Of a stretch of 64,000 bases of DNA, positions 1 to 8,603 are shown in pieces; position 1 is the first letter of the stretch; each line of letters begins with the position of its first letter. The position numbers were made by a program, and so were the translations under genes. The DNA is from Deltaproteobacteria bacterium (lineage in GTDB: Bacteria; Myxococcota_A; UBA796; UBA2385), in contig JAEUKK010000086.1 in assembly GCA_016792625.1 (NCBI GenBank), forward strand, positions 1 through 64,000, given 5' to 3'. The notes under the pieces were generated by a model that saw nothing but the letters and a program-made list of their open reading frames with translations, was not told the DNA's origin and did not search any database.

Positions 1-1
1 T

Positions 2-517
2 GATGTGGTGGCCGCCCTCCTCGACGCGATGGGGCCCGACAGCGTGGGGGTGGCCCAGCTCGCCGACCGCCACCGGCCCGAGGCGGCCTGGGCGCTCGGC
101 GCCCCCGCCCGGTGGATGGCCGCCGCCCCCCTCCCGCCGGGGCCCGGCCCGCGCAGCCACGTCGCCACCCGGCCCGCCGCCCTGCGCGAGGCCGAGGCGC
201 AAGATCCCGCCGCGGCCTGGGCCGGGCACCAGCCCGCTCCCCCGCCGCTGCGGCCCGCGCTGCTGATCGAGCCGCCGATCGCCCTCGAGGTCCGGGTCGG
301 CCGCTGGGGGCGCCCCGAGGCCGTGCACCACGAGGGGCGCTGGCAGCCGCTGCGCGCCGCCCACGGGCCAGAGCGCCTCGCCGGCGAATGGTGGGCGCCG
401 GTGGCCTTCACCCGCAGCTACTGGCGGGTCGAGCTGTGGGATGGGCGAGGCGCATGGGTCTACGCCGAAGATGGCCGCTGGGCCCTGCACGGCTGGTTTG
501 AAGAGGCGGGCGCGTGA
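2..517 (+). CDS. imuB: ImuB-like Y-family polymerase paralog, C-terminal part (5' end outside window)
   Basis: Open from the left edge to a TGA at 515-517, so only the last ~171 codons are visible. The start of the visible part (GVAQLADRHRPEAAW) and the Trp-rich tail ending in HGWFEEAGA look like the C-terminal region of ImuB, a catalytically inactive Y-family polymerase relative that bridges the beta clamp and DnaE2. The polymerase core lies outside the window. The stop overlaps the GTG start of dnaE2 by 4 bp, so the two are translationally coupled, as in the known imuA-imuB-dnaE2 damage-inducible cassette. imuA would be expected further left. The identification rests on the tail motif plus context. 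Confidence 0.85.
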   Translation, partial: DVVAALLDAMGPDSVGVAQLADRHRPEAAWALGAPARWMAAAPLPPGPGPRSHVATRPAALREAEAQDPAAAWAGHQPAPPPLRPALLIEPPIALEVRVGRWGRPEAVHHEGRWQPLRAAHGPERLAGEWWAPVAFTRSYWRVELWDGRGAWVYAEDGRWALHGWFEEAGA

Positions 518-3500
518 GCAGCCCCGGCGCCCGCGCCGCCGCCGAGCTGGTGTGCAGCAGCAGCTTCTCCTTCCTCGAGGGGGCCTCGAGCCCCGAAGAG
601 CTGGTCGACGAGGCCGACCGGCTGGGGCTCCAGGCCATCGGGCTCACCGACCGCGACGGGGTCTATGGGTTGCCGCGGGCCTGGCGGCGCCTCAAAGAGC
701 TGCGCGCCGCGGGCAAAGGCGCGGTGCAGCTGGTCGCCGGCGCGCGCCTGACGGTGGAAGAGGGGCCGGGGCTCATCCTGCTCGCCCGCGACGCCGGCGG
801 GTGGGCGCGGCTCTGCCGCCTCATCACCGCCGCCCGCAGCGGCGGCGGGCTCGAGCCCGAGGCCCTCCCTCCGGGCGGCCAGGCCAGCCCGCAGGGGGCG
901 GGGCGCCGGGGCGGCAGCCCCGCGCTCTTGGCGGCCGGCCCACACGCGCGCGAGGGCGTCGAGAAGGGTCGCGGCGCCCTCCCCTTGTCGCAGATCCTCG
1001 ACATGAACGACGGCCTTGACGTCATCTTGGTCGAGACTTGGTCGAGCTTCCTCGCCCGCCGGGTGGCCGAGGCCTTCGGGGATCGGGCCAGCCTCGCCCT
1101 GCGCCGCCGCCTCGACAGCCGCGACCCCGAGCGCGTGGCCGCCGCCCACACCTTGGCGCGCCGCTGCGGCCTGCCGCTGCTCGCGACCAATGAGCCGCTC
1201 TACCACCACCCCGACCGCGCCCGGCTGCAAGACGTGCTGACCGCGACCCGCCTGGGCTGCACGCTCGACGCCGCCGGCGCGCTGCTGCAGCCCAACCGCG
1301 AGCGGTCGCTGCGGGGGCCCGCGGCCCTCGCCGCCCTCTTCCAGGGCCACGAGGCCGCCCTCGACCGGGCGGTCGAGGTGGCGGGGCGCTGCACCTTCAC
1401 CCTCGACCAGCTCCGCTACCGCTACCCCCGCGAGGTGGTGCCCGAGGGCACGACGCCGATCAGCTGGCTGCGCACGCTCTGCGAAAATGGTCTGCGCTGG
1501 CGCTATCCCGGGGGGGCACCCCCGAAGGTGGCGGCCCAGGTCGAGGCCGAGCTGGGGATCATCGACCGCCTCGACTTCGCCGCCTACTTCCTCACCGTGC
1601 ACGACTGCGTGCGCTTCGCCCAAGAGCGCGGGATCTTGTGCCAGGGCCGCGGCAGCGCCGCGAACTCCGCGGTCTGCTTCGTGCTCGGGGTCACCGCGGT
1701 CGACCCCGCCAGCACCAGCCTGCTGTTTGAGCGCTTCATCTCTGAGGAGCGGGGCGAGCCGCCCGACATCGACGTCGACTTCGAGCACGAGCGACGCGAA
1801 GAGCTCATGCAGTACGTCTATGAAAAGTACGGCAGACACCGCGCGGCCATGGTCTGCAACGTCATCACCTGGCGGCGCCGCAGCGCGATCCGCGACTGCG
1901 GCAAGGCGCTGGGGCTCAGCCTCGACCAGGTCGACCGCATGGCCAAGCAGGTGCAGTGGTTCGACGGGGCCCCGCCGACCGCGGCGCAGCTGGCCGAAGC
2001 CGGGGTCGACGCCGCCGACCGCCGGGTGCACCTGACCATCGCCCTCGCCGAAGAGCTGCGCGGCCAGCCCCGCCACCTCGGCCTGCACAGCGGCGGCTTC
2101 ACGATGTCGGATGGCCCGGTGGTCGACCTGTGCCCAGTCGAGCCGGCGACCATGGCCGGCCGCACCGTCCTGCAGTGGGACAAAGACGACATCGACGTGG
2201 TCGGCTTTGTGAAGGTCGATCTCCTCGCCTTGGGCATGTTGACCGCGCTCCGGCGCACCTTTGACCTCATCGCCGCCCACTGGGGGCGGGTGCTCGATCT
2301 CGCGAGCGTGCCCCAAGACGACGTCGCGGTCTTCGACATGCTCGCGAAGGCGGACAGCGTCGGCGTCTTCCAAATCGAGAGCCGGGCGCAGATGAGCATG
2401 CTGCCGCGGCTGCAGCCGCGCTGCTGGTACGACCTCGTCGTCCAGGTCAGCATCGTGCGCCCCGGCCCCATCCAAGGGGGCATGGTGCACCCCTACCTGC
2501 GGCGCCGCGCCGGCGAAGAGCCCATCACCTACGCGCACCCGCTGCTCGAGCCCATCCTCGCGCGCACCTGCGGGGTGCCCATCTTCCAAGAGCAGGTGAT
2601 GGCGATGGCCGTCGCGGTCGGCGGCTTCACCCCGGGCAGAGCCGACGCGCTGCGCCGCGCGATGGGCGCCTGGCGCAAGCGCGGCGGCCTCAAAGAGATC
2701 ACCGACGAGCTGATGGCCGGCATGCAGCGCAACGGCATCACCGGTGCGTACGCTGCCCAGATCGCACAGCAGATTCAAGGCTTTGGCGAGTACGGCTTCC
2801 CCGAGAGCCACGCGGCCAGCTTCGCCCGCCTCGTCTACGTCTCCTGTTGGGTCAAGCGCCACTACCCGGCGGCCTTCACCTGCGCGCTGCTCAACAGCCA
2901 GCCCATGGGCTTCTACTCGGCGCGCTCGCTCATCGCCGACCTGCGGCGGCACGGCGAGGTCGTGCTCCCGGTGCACCTGCAGCACAGCGCCTGGGACAAC
3001 AGCCTCGAGCCCCTGCCCGGTAGAGCCGCCGGCCCGCCCTTCGCGCTCCGGCTCGGCCTGCGCCAGCTCGCCGGTCTGCGCCGCGAGGCCGGCGAGGCCC
3101 TCGTGGCCGCCCGCCAGAGCGACGGCCCATTCGCTGATCTCGGCGATCTCCTGCGCCGCACCCCCCTGCGCAAAGATGAGGTCGAGCTGCTGGTACGGGC
3201 CGGCGCCACCGAGGGCATGGCCGAGGATCGGCGCCAAGGCCTCTGGCAGGCCCGCGGCCTGTGGGACCTGCCGCTGTTCCGCGGCCTCCAGCGCCCGCCC
3301 GAGCCCACGCCCCTGCCCGCCCCGACGCCCATCGACCTGCTGCGCGAGGACTTCGACGCCGTCGGCCTCTCGCTCGACCACGACCCCATCGGGCTGATGC
3401 GGCCGCGCCTGCGCGCCGAGGGCGCCATCGAGATCAGCGCGCTGAAGGGCATCCCCACGGGGCGGTGGGTCAAGGTCGCTGGCGTGATCTCGAACCGGCA

Positions 3501-3741
3501 GCGCCCGCAGACCGCCAGCGGCGTGCTGTTCATGACCTTCGAGGACGAGACCGGGATGCTCAACGTCGTGGTCAAGCCCCAGGTCTTCGAGCGCCAGCGC
3601 CCGCTCATCCTCGGCGCGACCATGCTGCGGGCCCGGGGGCGCCTGCAGCGCGAAGGCGACAGCCTCAGCCTGCTCGCCTTCACCTTCGCCCCCATCGAGG
3701 AGCAGCACCTGGTCCATGTGCCGAGCCGTGACTTTCGCTGA
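514..3741 (+). CDS. dnaE2: error-prone DNA polymerase DnaE2 (ImuC)
   Basis: 1075 residues, normal for DnaE2. It is a C-family polymerase that performs translesion synthesis with ImuB and the beta clamp. The order is PHP domain (~1-330, opening [21 protein letters not shown]), polymerase core with the catalytic acidic motif [10 protein letters not shown] near residue 417, helix-hairpin-helix region, and a C-terminal OB fold (from ~983, [11 protein letters not shown]) ending in [10 protein letters not shown]. The PHP metal-binding histidines are degenerate (CSSSFSFL), as is usual in this subfamily. Residues ~109-158 are a Gly/Pro/Ala-rich low-complexity stretch inside the PHP domain that looks longer than usual. 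The GTG start is chosen because it overlaps the imuB stop (GTGA). Probably SOS or damage regulated through the upstream cassette promoter, which is outside the window. Confidence 0.96.
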   Translation: MSSPGARAAAELVCSSSFSFLEGASSPEELVDEADRLGLQAIGLTDRDGVYGLPRAWRRLKELRAAGKGAVQLVAGARLTVEEGPGLILLARDAGGWARLCRLITAARSGGGLEPEALPPGGQASPQGAGRRGGSPALLAAGPHAREGVEKGRGALPLSQILDMNDGLDVILVETWSSFLARRVAEAFGDRASLALRRRLDSRDPERVAAAHTLARRCGLPLLATNEPLYHHPDRARLQDVLTATRLGCTLDAAGALLQPNRERSLRGPAALAALFQGHEAALDRAVEVAGRCTFTLDQLRYRYPREVVPEGTTPISWLRTLCENGLRWRYPGGAPPKVAAQVEAELGIIDRLDFAAYFLTVHDCVRFAQERGILCQGRGSAANSAVCFVLGVTAVDPASTSLLFERFISEERGEPPDIDVDFEHERREELMQYVYEKYGRHRAAMVCNVITWRRRSAIRDCGKALGLSLDQVDRMAKQVQWFDGAPPTAAQLAEAGVDAADRRVHLTIALAEELRGQPRHLGLHSGGFTMSDGPVVDLCPVEPATMAGRTVLQWDKDDIDVVGFVKVDLLALGMLTALRRTFDLIAAHWGRVLDLASVPQDDVAVFDMLAKADSVGVFQIESRAQMSMLPRLQPRCWYDLVVQVSIVRPGPIQGGMVHPYLRRRAGEEPITYAHPLLEPILARTCGVPIFQEQVMAMAVAVGGFTPGRADALRRAMGAWRKRGGLKEITDELMAGMQRNGITGAYAAQIAQQIQGFGEYGFPESHAASFARLVYVSCWVKRHYPAAFTCALLNSQPMGFYSARSLIADLRRHGEVVLPVHLQHSAWDNSLEPLPGRAAGPPFALRLGLRQLAGLRREAGEALVAARQSDGPFADLGDLLRRTPLRKDEVELLVRAGATEGMAEDRRQGLWQARGLWDLPLFRGLQRPPEPTPLPAPTPIDLLREDFDAVGLSLDHDPIGLMRPRLRAEGAIEISALKGIPTGRWVKVAGVISNRQRPQTASGVLFMTFEDETGMLNVVVKPQVFERQRPLILGATMLRARGRLQREGDSLSLLAFTFAPIEEQHLVHVPSRDFR

Positions 3742-3780
3742 ACCTCGCCGCCGCCGCGCCCGGCGCAGCGGAGGGAGGGG

Positions 3781-3854
3781 GCCTGCGCGTGGCCGCGGCG
3801 GCGGCCCGAACAACCGGGCCTTGCGGCGAAATTCCGCAGCGACCACGCGCAGGA
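3781..3854. repeat. 74-bp direct repeat, copy 1
   Basis: This copy differs from the one at 3895-3968 at about 4 of 74 positions, and the two start 114 bp apart. The core TTGCGGCGAAATTCCGCAG contains the short inverted repeat TGCGG...CCGCA around an AT-rich heptamer, so the RNA could form a small hairpin. Spacing and conservation suggest a dispersed or tandemly duplicated intergenic element rather than coding constraint. Confidence 0.8.
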
Positions 3855-3894
3855 AGGGGCAGGGCGCGGGGCGCGCCCAAGGCGGGGAGAGGGA

Positions 3895-3968
3895 GCCTGC
3901 GCGCGGCCGCCACGGCGGCCCGAACAACCGGACCTTGCGGCGAAATTCCGCAGCGACCACGCGCAGGA
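3895..3968. repeat. 74-bp direct repeat, copy 2
   Basis: Second copy of the element at 3781-3854, in the same orientation. It carries the same TGCGG-CGAAATT-CCGCA hairpin core and the following GACCACGCGCAGGA tail. The 40 bp between the copies (3855-3894) are unrelated. Confidence 0.8.
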
Positions 3969-4312
3969 GAGCGAAGCGCACGAAGAGGAGGGCCCCGGAG
4001 CGCCCCGAGCGGCGCAGGCCCCCTCCCGGGACCGGCGCGGAGCCGCAGCGCGGCCCCGGCCGGTCGGGGGACACGCGCGGAGCAGGCGCGCAAGGAGGCG
4101 GGGCGAGCGGGCGGGAGCGGCGCGGTCGCGTCGCAGGCGGCAGGGGGCGAAGGGGGCGATCCGCGACAACGGCCTACTTGAGGTCATCCTCGTGGGCTTG
4201 CAGCCCCTTTCACTCTCTCCTGTTCGGATCGACGGGGCGGGCGCATGAGGCCCCGCGGCCCGCCGCCCCGGGAAGCGCACCCGGGGTTAGACCGCGCCCC
4301 CGGGGGGAGCCC

Positions 4313-5026
4313 ATGACCGCAGCGCCACCAGAGCCGCCCGACGACGACCGCGGGCCTGCCCCGCGCAGCGGCGCAGCCCCCAGCAAAGAAGAGCGCCGAA
4401 AGGCCCGGGCCCGCCGCGGCATGCGCGCCCGCCCCAAGGGCCGGGGCACGCCGCCGCCGCTGCAGCCGATGGAGCCCCCGCCCCTGGTCGAGGCCCCGCC
4501 GCCCCGGGCCAGCGCGTCCGGTGACGAGGTCACCGACCTGCTGCTCGAGCGCCTCTCCGACGACGAGGGCCCGCCCGCGCCGCCCCTGACCGGCGGGCTC
4601 TGGGGCCGGCCGCTGTGGCACTGGGGTGTGCTCCTCCTGATCAGCGTCGGGGTCGGTGCTCTCGTGGCCGCCCAGACCGGCGACGGGCCCCTGGTGCTGA
4701 GCAGCGCCGCGGCCACCGCCCTCGCGCTGGGCTCGTTCATGGCGCTCTACACCCCGCCGGCGCCGGGCCTCCCGCCGGGGCGCGCGCCGGCGGCGCCGGT
4801 GGCCCCCGCGCCGCAGCCCGCGCCCACCCTCGCCGCGCCCGCGCCCGAGGCGGGCCCGAGCTTGAACCGCGCCGCCCGGCGCCACGCCGCTCCGCAGCCG
4901 GTCGAGGCCGCGCCGGCCACCCCCACCGCAGAGGGCGGGTCGGTCGAGGGGGCGCCCCCTCCGGCGCCGGCGGCGCGCCGGGCGCCGCGGATCGCCCACC
5001 CGCGGTCACCGAAGGACCTTCGATGA
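4313..5026 (+). CDS. hypothetical Pro/Ala-rich membrane protein
   Basis: 237 residues with no recognised family. Residues 1-90 are basic then Pro-rich and probably disordered. Two hydrophobic segments follow (WHWGVLLLISVGVGALVAAQ and LVLSSAAATALALGSFMALY), then a long Ala/Pro-rich tail rich in Arg at the end. The topology suggests a small inner-membrane protein with both disordered tails on the same side. ATG at 4313 is preceded by GGGGGGAGCCC, a fitting ribosome-binding site. The TGA overlaps the start of the following oxidoreductase gene (ATGA), so the two are co-translated. Function unknown. Confidence 0.7.
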   Translation: MTAAPPEPPDDDRGPAPRSGAAPSKEERRKARARRGMRARPKGRGTPPPLQPMEPPPLVEAPPPRASASGDEVTDLLLERLSDDEGPPAPPLTGGLWGRPLWHWGVLLLISVGVGALVAAQTGDGPLVLSSAAATALALGSFMALYTPPAPGLPPGRAPAAPVAPAPQPAPTLAAPAPEAGPSLNRAARRHAAPQPVEAAPATPTAEGGSVEGAPPPAPAARRAPRIAHPRSPKDLR

Positions 5027-6213
5027 GCACCACCTCCCTCTGGCTCGACGCCGCCCACCGCCCGCAGCCGGCCCTCGACGCCGACGTCGAAGCGGACGTG
5101 CTGATCCTCGGCGCGGGGGTCTGCGGGGCCGGCGCCGCGCTGCGCCTCGCCGCCGCCGGCCTTCGCGTGCGCTGGCTCGACGCCGGCGCGGTCGCCAGCG
5201 GCGCGACCGGCCGGAACGCCGGCTTCATCCTGCAGGGCAACGTCGAGCGCTATGACCGCGCCGTCTCGCTGCTCGGGCGCGAGCGGGCCCGGGCCATCCA
5301 CAGCTTCACGCTTCACAACCACCGGCGCATGGCCGAGGTGATCGCGGCCCACGCCATCTCCTGCGCGTACCGCCAAGCGGGCAGCCTGCAGCTCGCGAGC
5401 AGCCCCGCCGAGGCAGAAGAGCTCGTCCGCTCCGCCGCGCTGCTCGAGGCGGATGGCTTCCCGGCGACCCTGCTCCGCGGCGCCGAGCTGCCCGCGGTCT
5501 ACCGCGAGGCCGGCTTTGAGGTGGCCGTCCACATGCCCATGGACGGTGAGCTCGACCCCGCCGCCTTCGTGCGGGGGGCCGCCGCGGCGGCCGTCGAGGC
5601 GGGCGTGCAGCTGCACGAGCACAGCCCCGCTCTCTCGCTGCACGAGCGCGACGGCGAGGTCGAGGTCCGCACGCCCAGCGGCAGCGTGCGCGCCCAGCTC
5701 GCCCTGGTCTGCGCCAACGCGTGGACCGGCACGCTGCTCCCCGCCCTGCACGACCGGGTCACCCCCGTCCGCGGCCAGATGCTCGCCACCGCGCCCGCCC
5801 CGCGCATCTTCGACCTGCCCGTCTACGCCGACCACGGCTACGACTACTGGCGGCAGACCCCCGACGGGCGGCTGGTGTTGGGCGGCTGGCGCAACTTGGA
5901 TCCCGGCGCGGAAGTGGGCCTCGAGGACCGTCTGCACAACGAGATCCAATCCAAGATGGACGCGTTTGTCGCCCGCTTCCCCGGACTCGGCCAGCCCGCG
6001 GTCACCCACCGCTGGTCGGGCATCATGGGCTTCTCGCAAGATGGCCTGCCCATCGTCGGCCCCGCGCCAGGCAGCCCCCAGGTGCTGGTCGCCGCGGGCT
6101 ACACCGGCCACGGCTTTGGCTTCGCGTGGCGCTGCGGAGAGCTCGCCGCTGACGCCATCCTCGGCGAACCGACCCCAGAGCTGGCGCTGTTCTCGCCGAG
6201 CCGCTTCGCCTAA
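5023..6213 (+). CDS. FAD-dependent oxidoreductase, DAO/PuuB-like
   Basis: 396 residues. The N-terminal dinucleotide-binding motif (VLILGAGVCGAGAALRLAAAG, from residue ~26) is followed by the ATGRNAGFI segment, typical of D-amino-acid-oxidase-fold enzymes such as gamma-glutamylputrescine oxidase and glycine oxidase. Near the C-terminus, HRWSGIMGFSQDGLPIVGP and GYTGHGFGFAWRCGELAAD are the conserved FAD-contacting blocks of this family. It likely oxidises an amine or amino acid in the cytoplasm, but the substrate cannot be told from sequence. Start overlaps the upstream gene by 4 bp. Confidence 0.9.
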   Translation: MSTTSLWLDAAHRPQPALDADVEADVLILGAGVCGAGAALRLAAAGLRVRWLDAGAVASGATGRNAGFILQGNVERYDRAVSLLGRERARAIHSFTLHNHRRMAEVIAAHAISCAYRQAGSLQLASSPAEAEELVRSAALLEADGFPATLLRGAELPAVYREAGFEVAVHMPMDGELDPAAFVRGAAAAAVEAGVQLHEHSPALSLHERDGEVEVRTPSGSVRAQLALVCANAWTGTLLPALHDRVTPVRGQMLATAPAPRIFDLPVYADHGYDYWRQTPDGRLVLGGWRNLDPGAEVGLEDRLHNEIQSKMDAFVARFPGLGQPAVTHRWSGIMGFSQDGLPIVGPAPGSPQVLVAAGYTGHGFGFAWRCGELAADAILGEPTPELALFSPSRFA

Positions 6214-6251
6214 TCGCGCCGCGGCGCCCTCGACGGCGGCGCGCGCTGGTC

Positions 6252-6257
6252 TAGGCT
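6252..6257 (+). promoter_or_regulatory. candidate -10 box (TAGGCT)
   Basis: TAGGCT lies ~50 bp before the aldolase start at 6306, with a weak TCGACG 16 bp upstream that could act as a -35. The same TANNNT hexamer recurs upstream of other genes in this window. Prediction only. Confidence 0.3.
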
Positions 6258-6305
6258 GCCCCTCCCGCCCGGGCGCCGCGCGCCCGCCTCTCCCCTGGAG
6301 CCCCC

Positions 6306-7313
6306 ATGGGCCTCGATTACCGCGTCAAGTGCTGCCCCGACGGCCTCGTGACCGACCGCCGCCGGCGCATCCGCGTGCTGGACTGCACCATCCGCGACGG
6401 CGGCATCTGCAACGACTGGGCCTTCGACAAAGACCTCGTCCGGCGCGTCTTCCGCGCCCTGTCCGCCGCCGGCGTCGACACGATGGAGATCGGCTACCGC
6501 GTGCGCGGCGGCCAAGCAGAGCCGGGCGCCGGTCCCTGGCGCACGAGCCACGAGGATGACCTGCGCGACGTCATCTCCGAGACGCACATGAAGCTCGCGA
6601 CCATGGTCGACGCCGGGCGCATTGACCCGCGCGACATCCCCGCCGCCGCCGACTCGGTCACCCAGGCCCTGCGCATCGCGACCTACGCCCACCAGCTCGA
6701 CGAGGCCCTGCGCCTGCTCGAAGACGCGCAAAACAAGGGCTACGAGACCTATGTCAACGTCATGGCCATCTCGACGCTGAGCCCCGACGAGGTCGACCGC
6801 TTCTTGCTGCGCCTCAAGGGCACCGGCGTCGACAATGTCGCCATCGTGGACAGTTTTGGGGCGCTCTACCCCCACCACGTGCGCTACCTCGTCCACAAGT
6901 ACATGAACTACCTGGGCGAAGCGGTCAAGGTCGGCGTGCACTTCCACAACAACCAGCAGCAGGCCTTCGCCAACACCATCGCGGCGATCGACGAGGGCGT
7001 GGACTTCGTCGACGCCACGATCATGGGCATGGGGCGCGGCGCCGGGAACTGTCCGCTCGAGCTGCTGCTCTTCTACTTGGACAACCCGCGCTACGACGTC
7101 GCGCCGGTCCTCGATCTGGTCGAGACCTTCGCTGGCCTCAACGAAGAGCTGCGCTGGGGCTACCACCTGCCCTACGCCATCACCGGCTACTACAACCTGC
7201 ACCCGAAGCCGGCGATGGACCGCATGGCCCGCCCCGACCGCTACCAGGTGCGCGAGATGTACGAGCAGCTCGCCGGTCGCCTGCTGGCCGACCGCGCGCC
7301 CGGCACGGGCTGA
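6306..7313 (+). CDS. HMGL-like aldolase (TIM-barrel, DRE-TIM metallolyase superfamily)
   Basis: 335 residues. The metal-binding opening motif DCTIRDGG (residue ~26) and the HFHNN motif (~212) mark the DRE-TIM superfamily, which includes HMG-CoA lyase, 4-hydroxy-2-oxovalerate aldolase and isopropylmalate synthase. The strand FVDATIMGMGRGAGNCPLE is the usual conserved glycine-rich block. It lacks the C-terminal regulatory domain of isopropylmalate synthases and best resembles the stand-alone 'aldolase catalytic domain' proteins whose substrate is often unknown. ATG is preceded by CTGGAGCCCCC. It stands alone, 92 bp after the oxidoreductase. Confidence 0.85.
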   Translation: MGLDYRVKCCPDGLVTDRRRRIRVLDCTIRDGGICNDWAFDKDLVRRVFRALSAAGVDTMEIGYRVRGGQAEPGAGPWRTSHEDDLRDVISETHMKLATMVDAGRIDPRDIPAAADSVTQALRIATYAHQLDEALRLLEDAQNKGYETYVNVMAISTLSPDEVDRFLLRLKGTGVDNVAIVDSFGALYPHHVRYLVHKYMNYLGEAVKVGVHFHNNQQQAFANTIAAIDEGVDFVDATIMGMGRGAGNCPLELLLFYLDNPRYDVAPVLDLVETFAGLNEELRWGYHLPYAITGYYNLHPKPAMDRMARPDRYQVREMYEQLAGRLLADRAPGTG

Positions 7314-7326
7314 GCCCCCCTTCTGG

Positions 7327-7332
7327 TAGGCT
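7327..7332 (+). promoter_or_regulatory. candidate -10 box (TAGGCT)
   Basis: TGGTAGGCT sits 28 bp before the ATG at 7360, in the position expected of a vegetative -10 element. No good -35 is seen 17 bp upstream. Confidence 0.3.
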
Positions 7333-7359
7333 GGGCCCGCGCCACCGCCCGGGAGCCCC

Positions 7360-8523
7360 ATGAACGCCCGCCCTGTTTTGCTCGGCCTCGCCGGCCTGCT
7401 CGCCCTGCCGGTGGTCGCCTTCGGCGCCTTCGCCGCATTTGTGTTCTCGACCGAACACAACCCAGCACCGGTCGAGGCGGTGCCCACCCAATGCAGCGGC
7501 GCGCCGCCGACCCTGCAGGCCGGGCAAGAGCTCACCGTCCTCTCCTGGAACCTGCAGTACGGGGCCAGCCGCAAGCACCACTTCTTCTATGACGGTGGCG
7601 ACGCTGTCTTCGTGCCGCCCGCCGATGTGGCCGAGACGGTGGCGGCGATCAGCGGGGTCATCGAGGCGGTCGACGCCGACATCAACCTGCTCCAAGAGAT
7701 CGACCGCGACAGCGACCGCACCGGGCGAAAAGACCAGCTCCCCGCCTACATTGAGGCGGGCGCCACCCCCTGCGCCTCGGCCACGCCCTACCACTTGGCC
7801 CGCTTCGTCCCCAAGCCCCTGAGCCGGCCGCTCGGGCGGGTCGACATGGAGCTCGGCGTGCTCAGCCGGGTGGCCCACGGCAACGCCCAGCGCCACGCCC
7901 TCGCCCTGATGGACGAGCCGCGCATCGTCCAGGCCCTGAACCTCAAGCGCGCCCTGCTCACCGCCGAGCTGCCCATCGCCGGCGGCGGGCCCCCCCTGGC
8001 CGTGGCGGTCACCCACCTCTCCGCCTTCTCCTTCGGGGACGGCACGTTGGGCATGCAGGTCGACGCGCTGGTCGAGTGGATGGCCAGCCGCCCGCCCGAC
8101 CAGCCCTGGATCTTGGCCGGCGACCTGAACCTGCTGCCGCCCGGTGACGACCCCAAGCGCCTCACGGTGGAGAGTGAGCTCTACGCCGACGACCCGAACC
8201 CGGCCGGGAAGCTGCTGCCCCGCTTCCAAGAGATCTTTCCCGACCAGCTCGACCCAAACATCCGCACCTACCTTCCGTTTGGCGCGAACGAGGCCGACCG
8301 CAAGATCGACTATGTGTTCTACGGTGGGCCGATCTCGCTCGAAGAAGCGGCGGTGCTGCGGGAGCACAGCGCGATCAGCGACCACCTGCCGATTCGCGCG
8401 CGTTTTCGGCTGAGCGGCGTCCCCGCAGCTGAGGCCGAGCCCGCCGCGGAGGGCGCGCCAACGGGCCTCGCGCCGACCGAGGTCGCGCCCACCGAGGGCC
8501 CCCCGCGCGAGGCGGGCCCCTGA
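7360..8523 (+). CDS. endonuclease/exonuclease/phosphatase-fold phosphodiesterase, membrane-anchored or secreted
   Basis: 387 residues. A long hydrophobic N-terminus (residues ~4-32) acts as signal anchor or signal peptide. All EEP-superfamily motifs are present in order: SWNLQYG (~62), LLQEID (~110), VTHLSAF, AGDLNLLP (~254), KIDYVFYGG and SDHLP (~340), giving the Mg-binding and catalytic Asn, Glu, Asp and His. Candidate activities are sphingomyelinase-like, phosphoinositide phosphatase or nuclease; sequence alone does not decide. The C-terminal ~40 residues are Pro/Ala/Glu-rich and dispensable-looking. ATG follows GGGAGCCCC. Confidence 0.88.
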   Translation: MNARPVLLGLAGLLALPVVAFGAFAAFVFSTEHNPAPVEAVPTQCSGAPPTLQAGQELTVLSWNLQYGASRKHHFFYDGGDAVFVPPADVAETVAAISGVIEAVDADINLLQEIDRDSDRTGRKDQLPAYIEAGATPCASATPYHLARFVPKPLSRPLGRVDMELGVLSRVAHGNAQRHALALMDEPRIVQALNLKRALLTAELPIAGGGPPLAVAVTHLSAFSFGDGTLGMQVDALVEWMASRPPDQPWILAGDLNLLPPGDDPKRLTVESELYADDPNPAGKLLPRFQEIFPDQLDPNIRTYLPFGANEADRKIDYVFYGGPISLEEAAVLREHSAISDHLPIRARFRLSGVPAAEAEPAAEGAPTGLAPTEVAPTEGPPREAGP

Positions 8524-8537
8524 GCGGCCCGCATCTC

Positions 8538-8573
8538 ATTCAAACATCGCCGTAACACCTAAAACACCGACAC
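8538..8573. repeat. AT-rich intergenic element, copy A
   Basis: Lies between two convergent genes. ATTCAAAC, four bases, then CCGTAACA match copy B (14293-14330) with identical spacing, and both continue into an AAACA run. This is far more AT-rich than its surroundings. Role unknown; see findings. Confidence 0.6.
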
Positions 8574-8603
8574 CCTGAACCGGGCGTCGCGCGCGGCGCG
8601 GCC

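Larger units (their letters stand above)
3742..4312. other. 571-bp non-coding stretch between dnaE2 and the next gene
   Basis: No convincing gene lies here. Open frames on both strands exist but have low-complexity Arg/Pro/Ala composition typical of GC-rich non-coding DNA. The stretch holds two copies of a 74-bp direct repeat (separate entries), a purine-rich segment, and near 4285 a GGTTAGACC motif that could be a -10-like element for the gene starting at 4313. No tRNA or clear terminator was recognised. Confidence 0.6.

Noticed and set aside
460..4074. 1204-residue open frame antisense to dnaE2 and the repeat region
   Set aside because: Shadow of a GC-rich gene on the opposite strand; composition is His/Gln/Gly/Ala-rich and the PHP-polymerase motifs are on the plus strand.
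3895..4181. Possible short genes reading through the 74-bp repeat (peptide RVVAAEFRRK)
   Set aside because: Both repeat copies read through in the same minus-strand frame, but no start, ribosome-binding site or surrounding coding signal supports translation.
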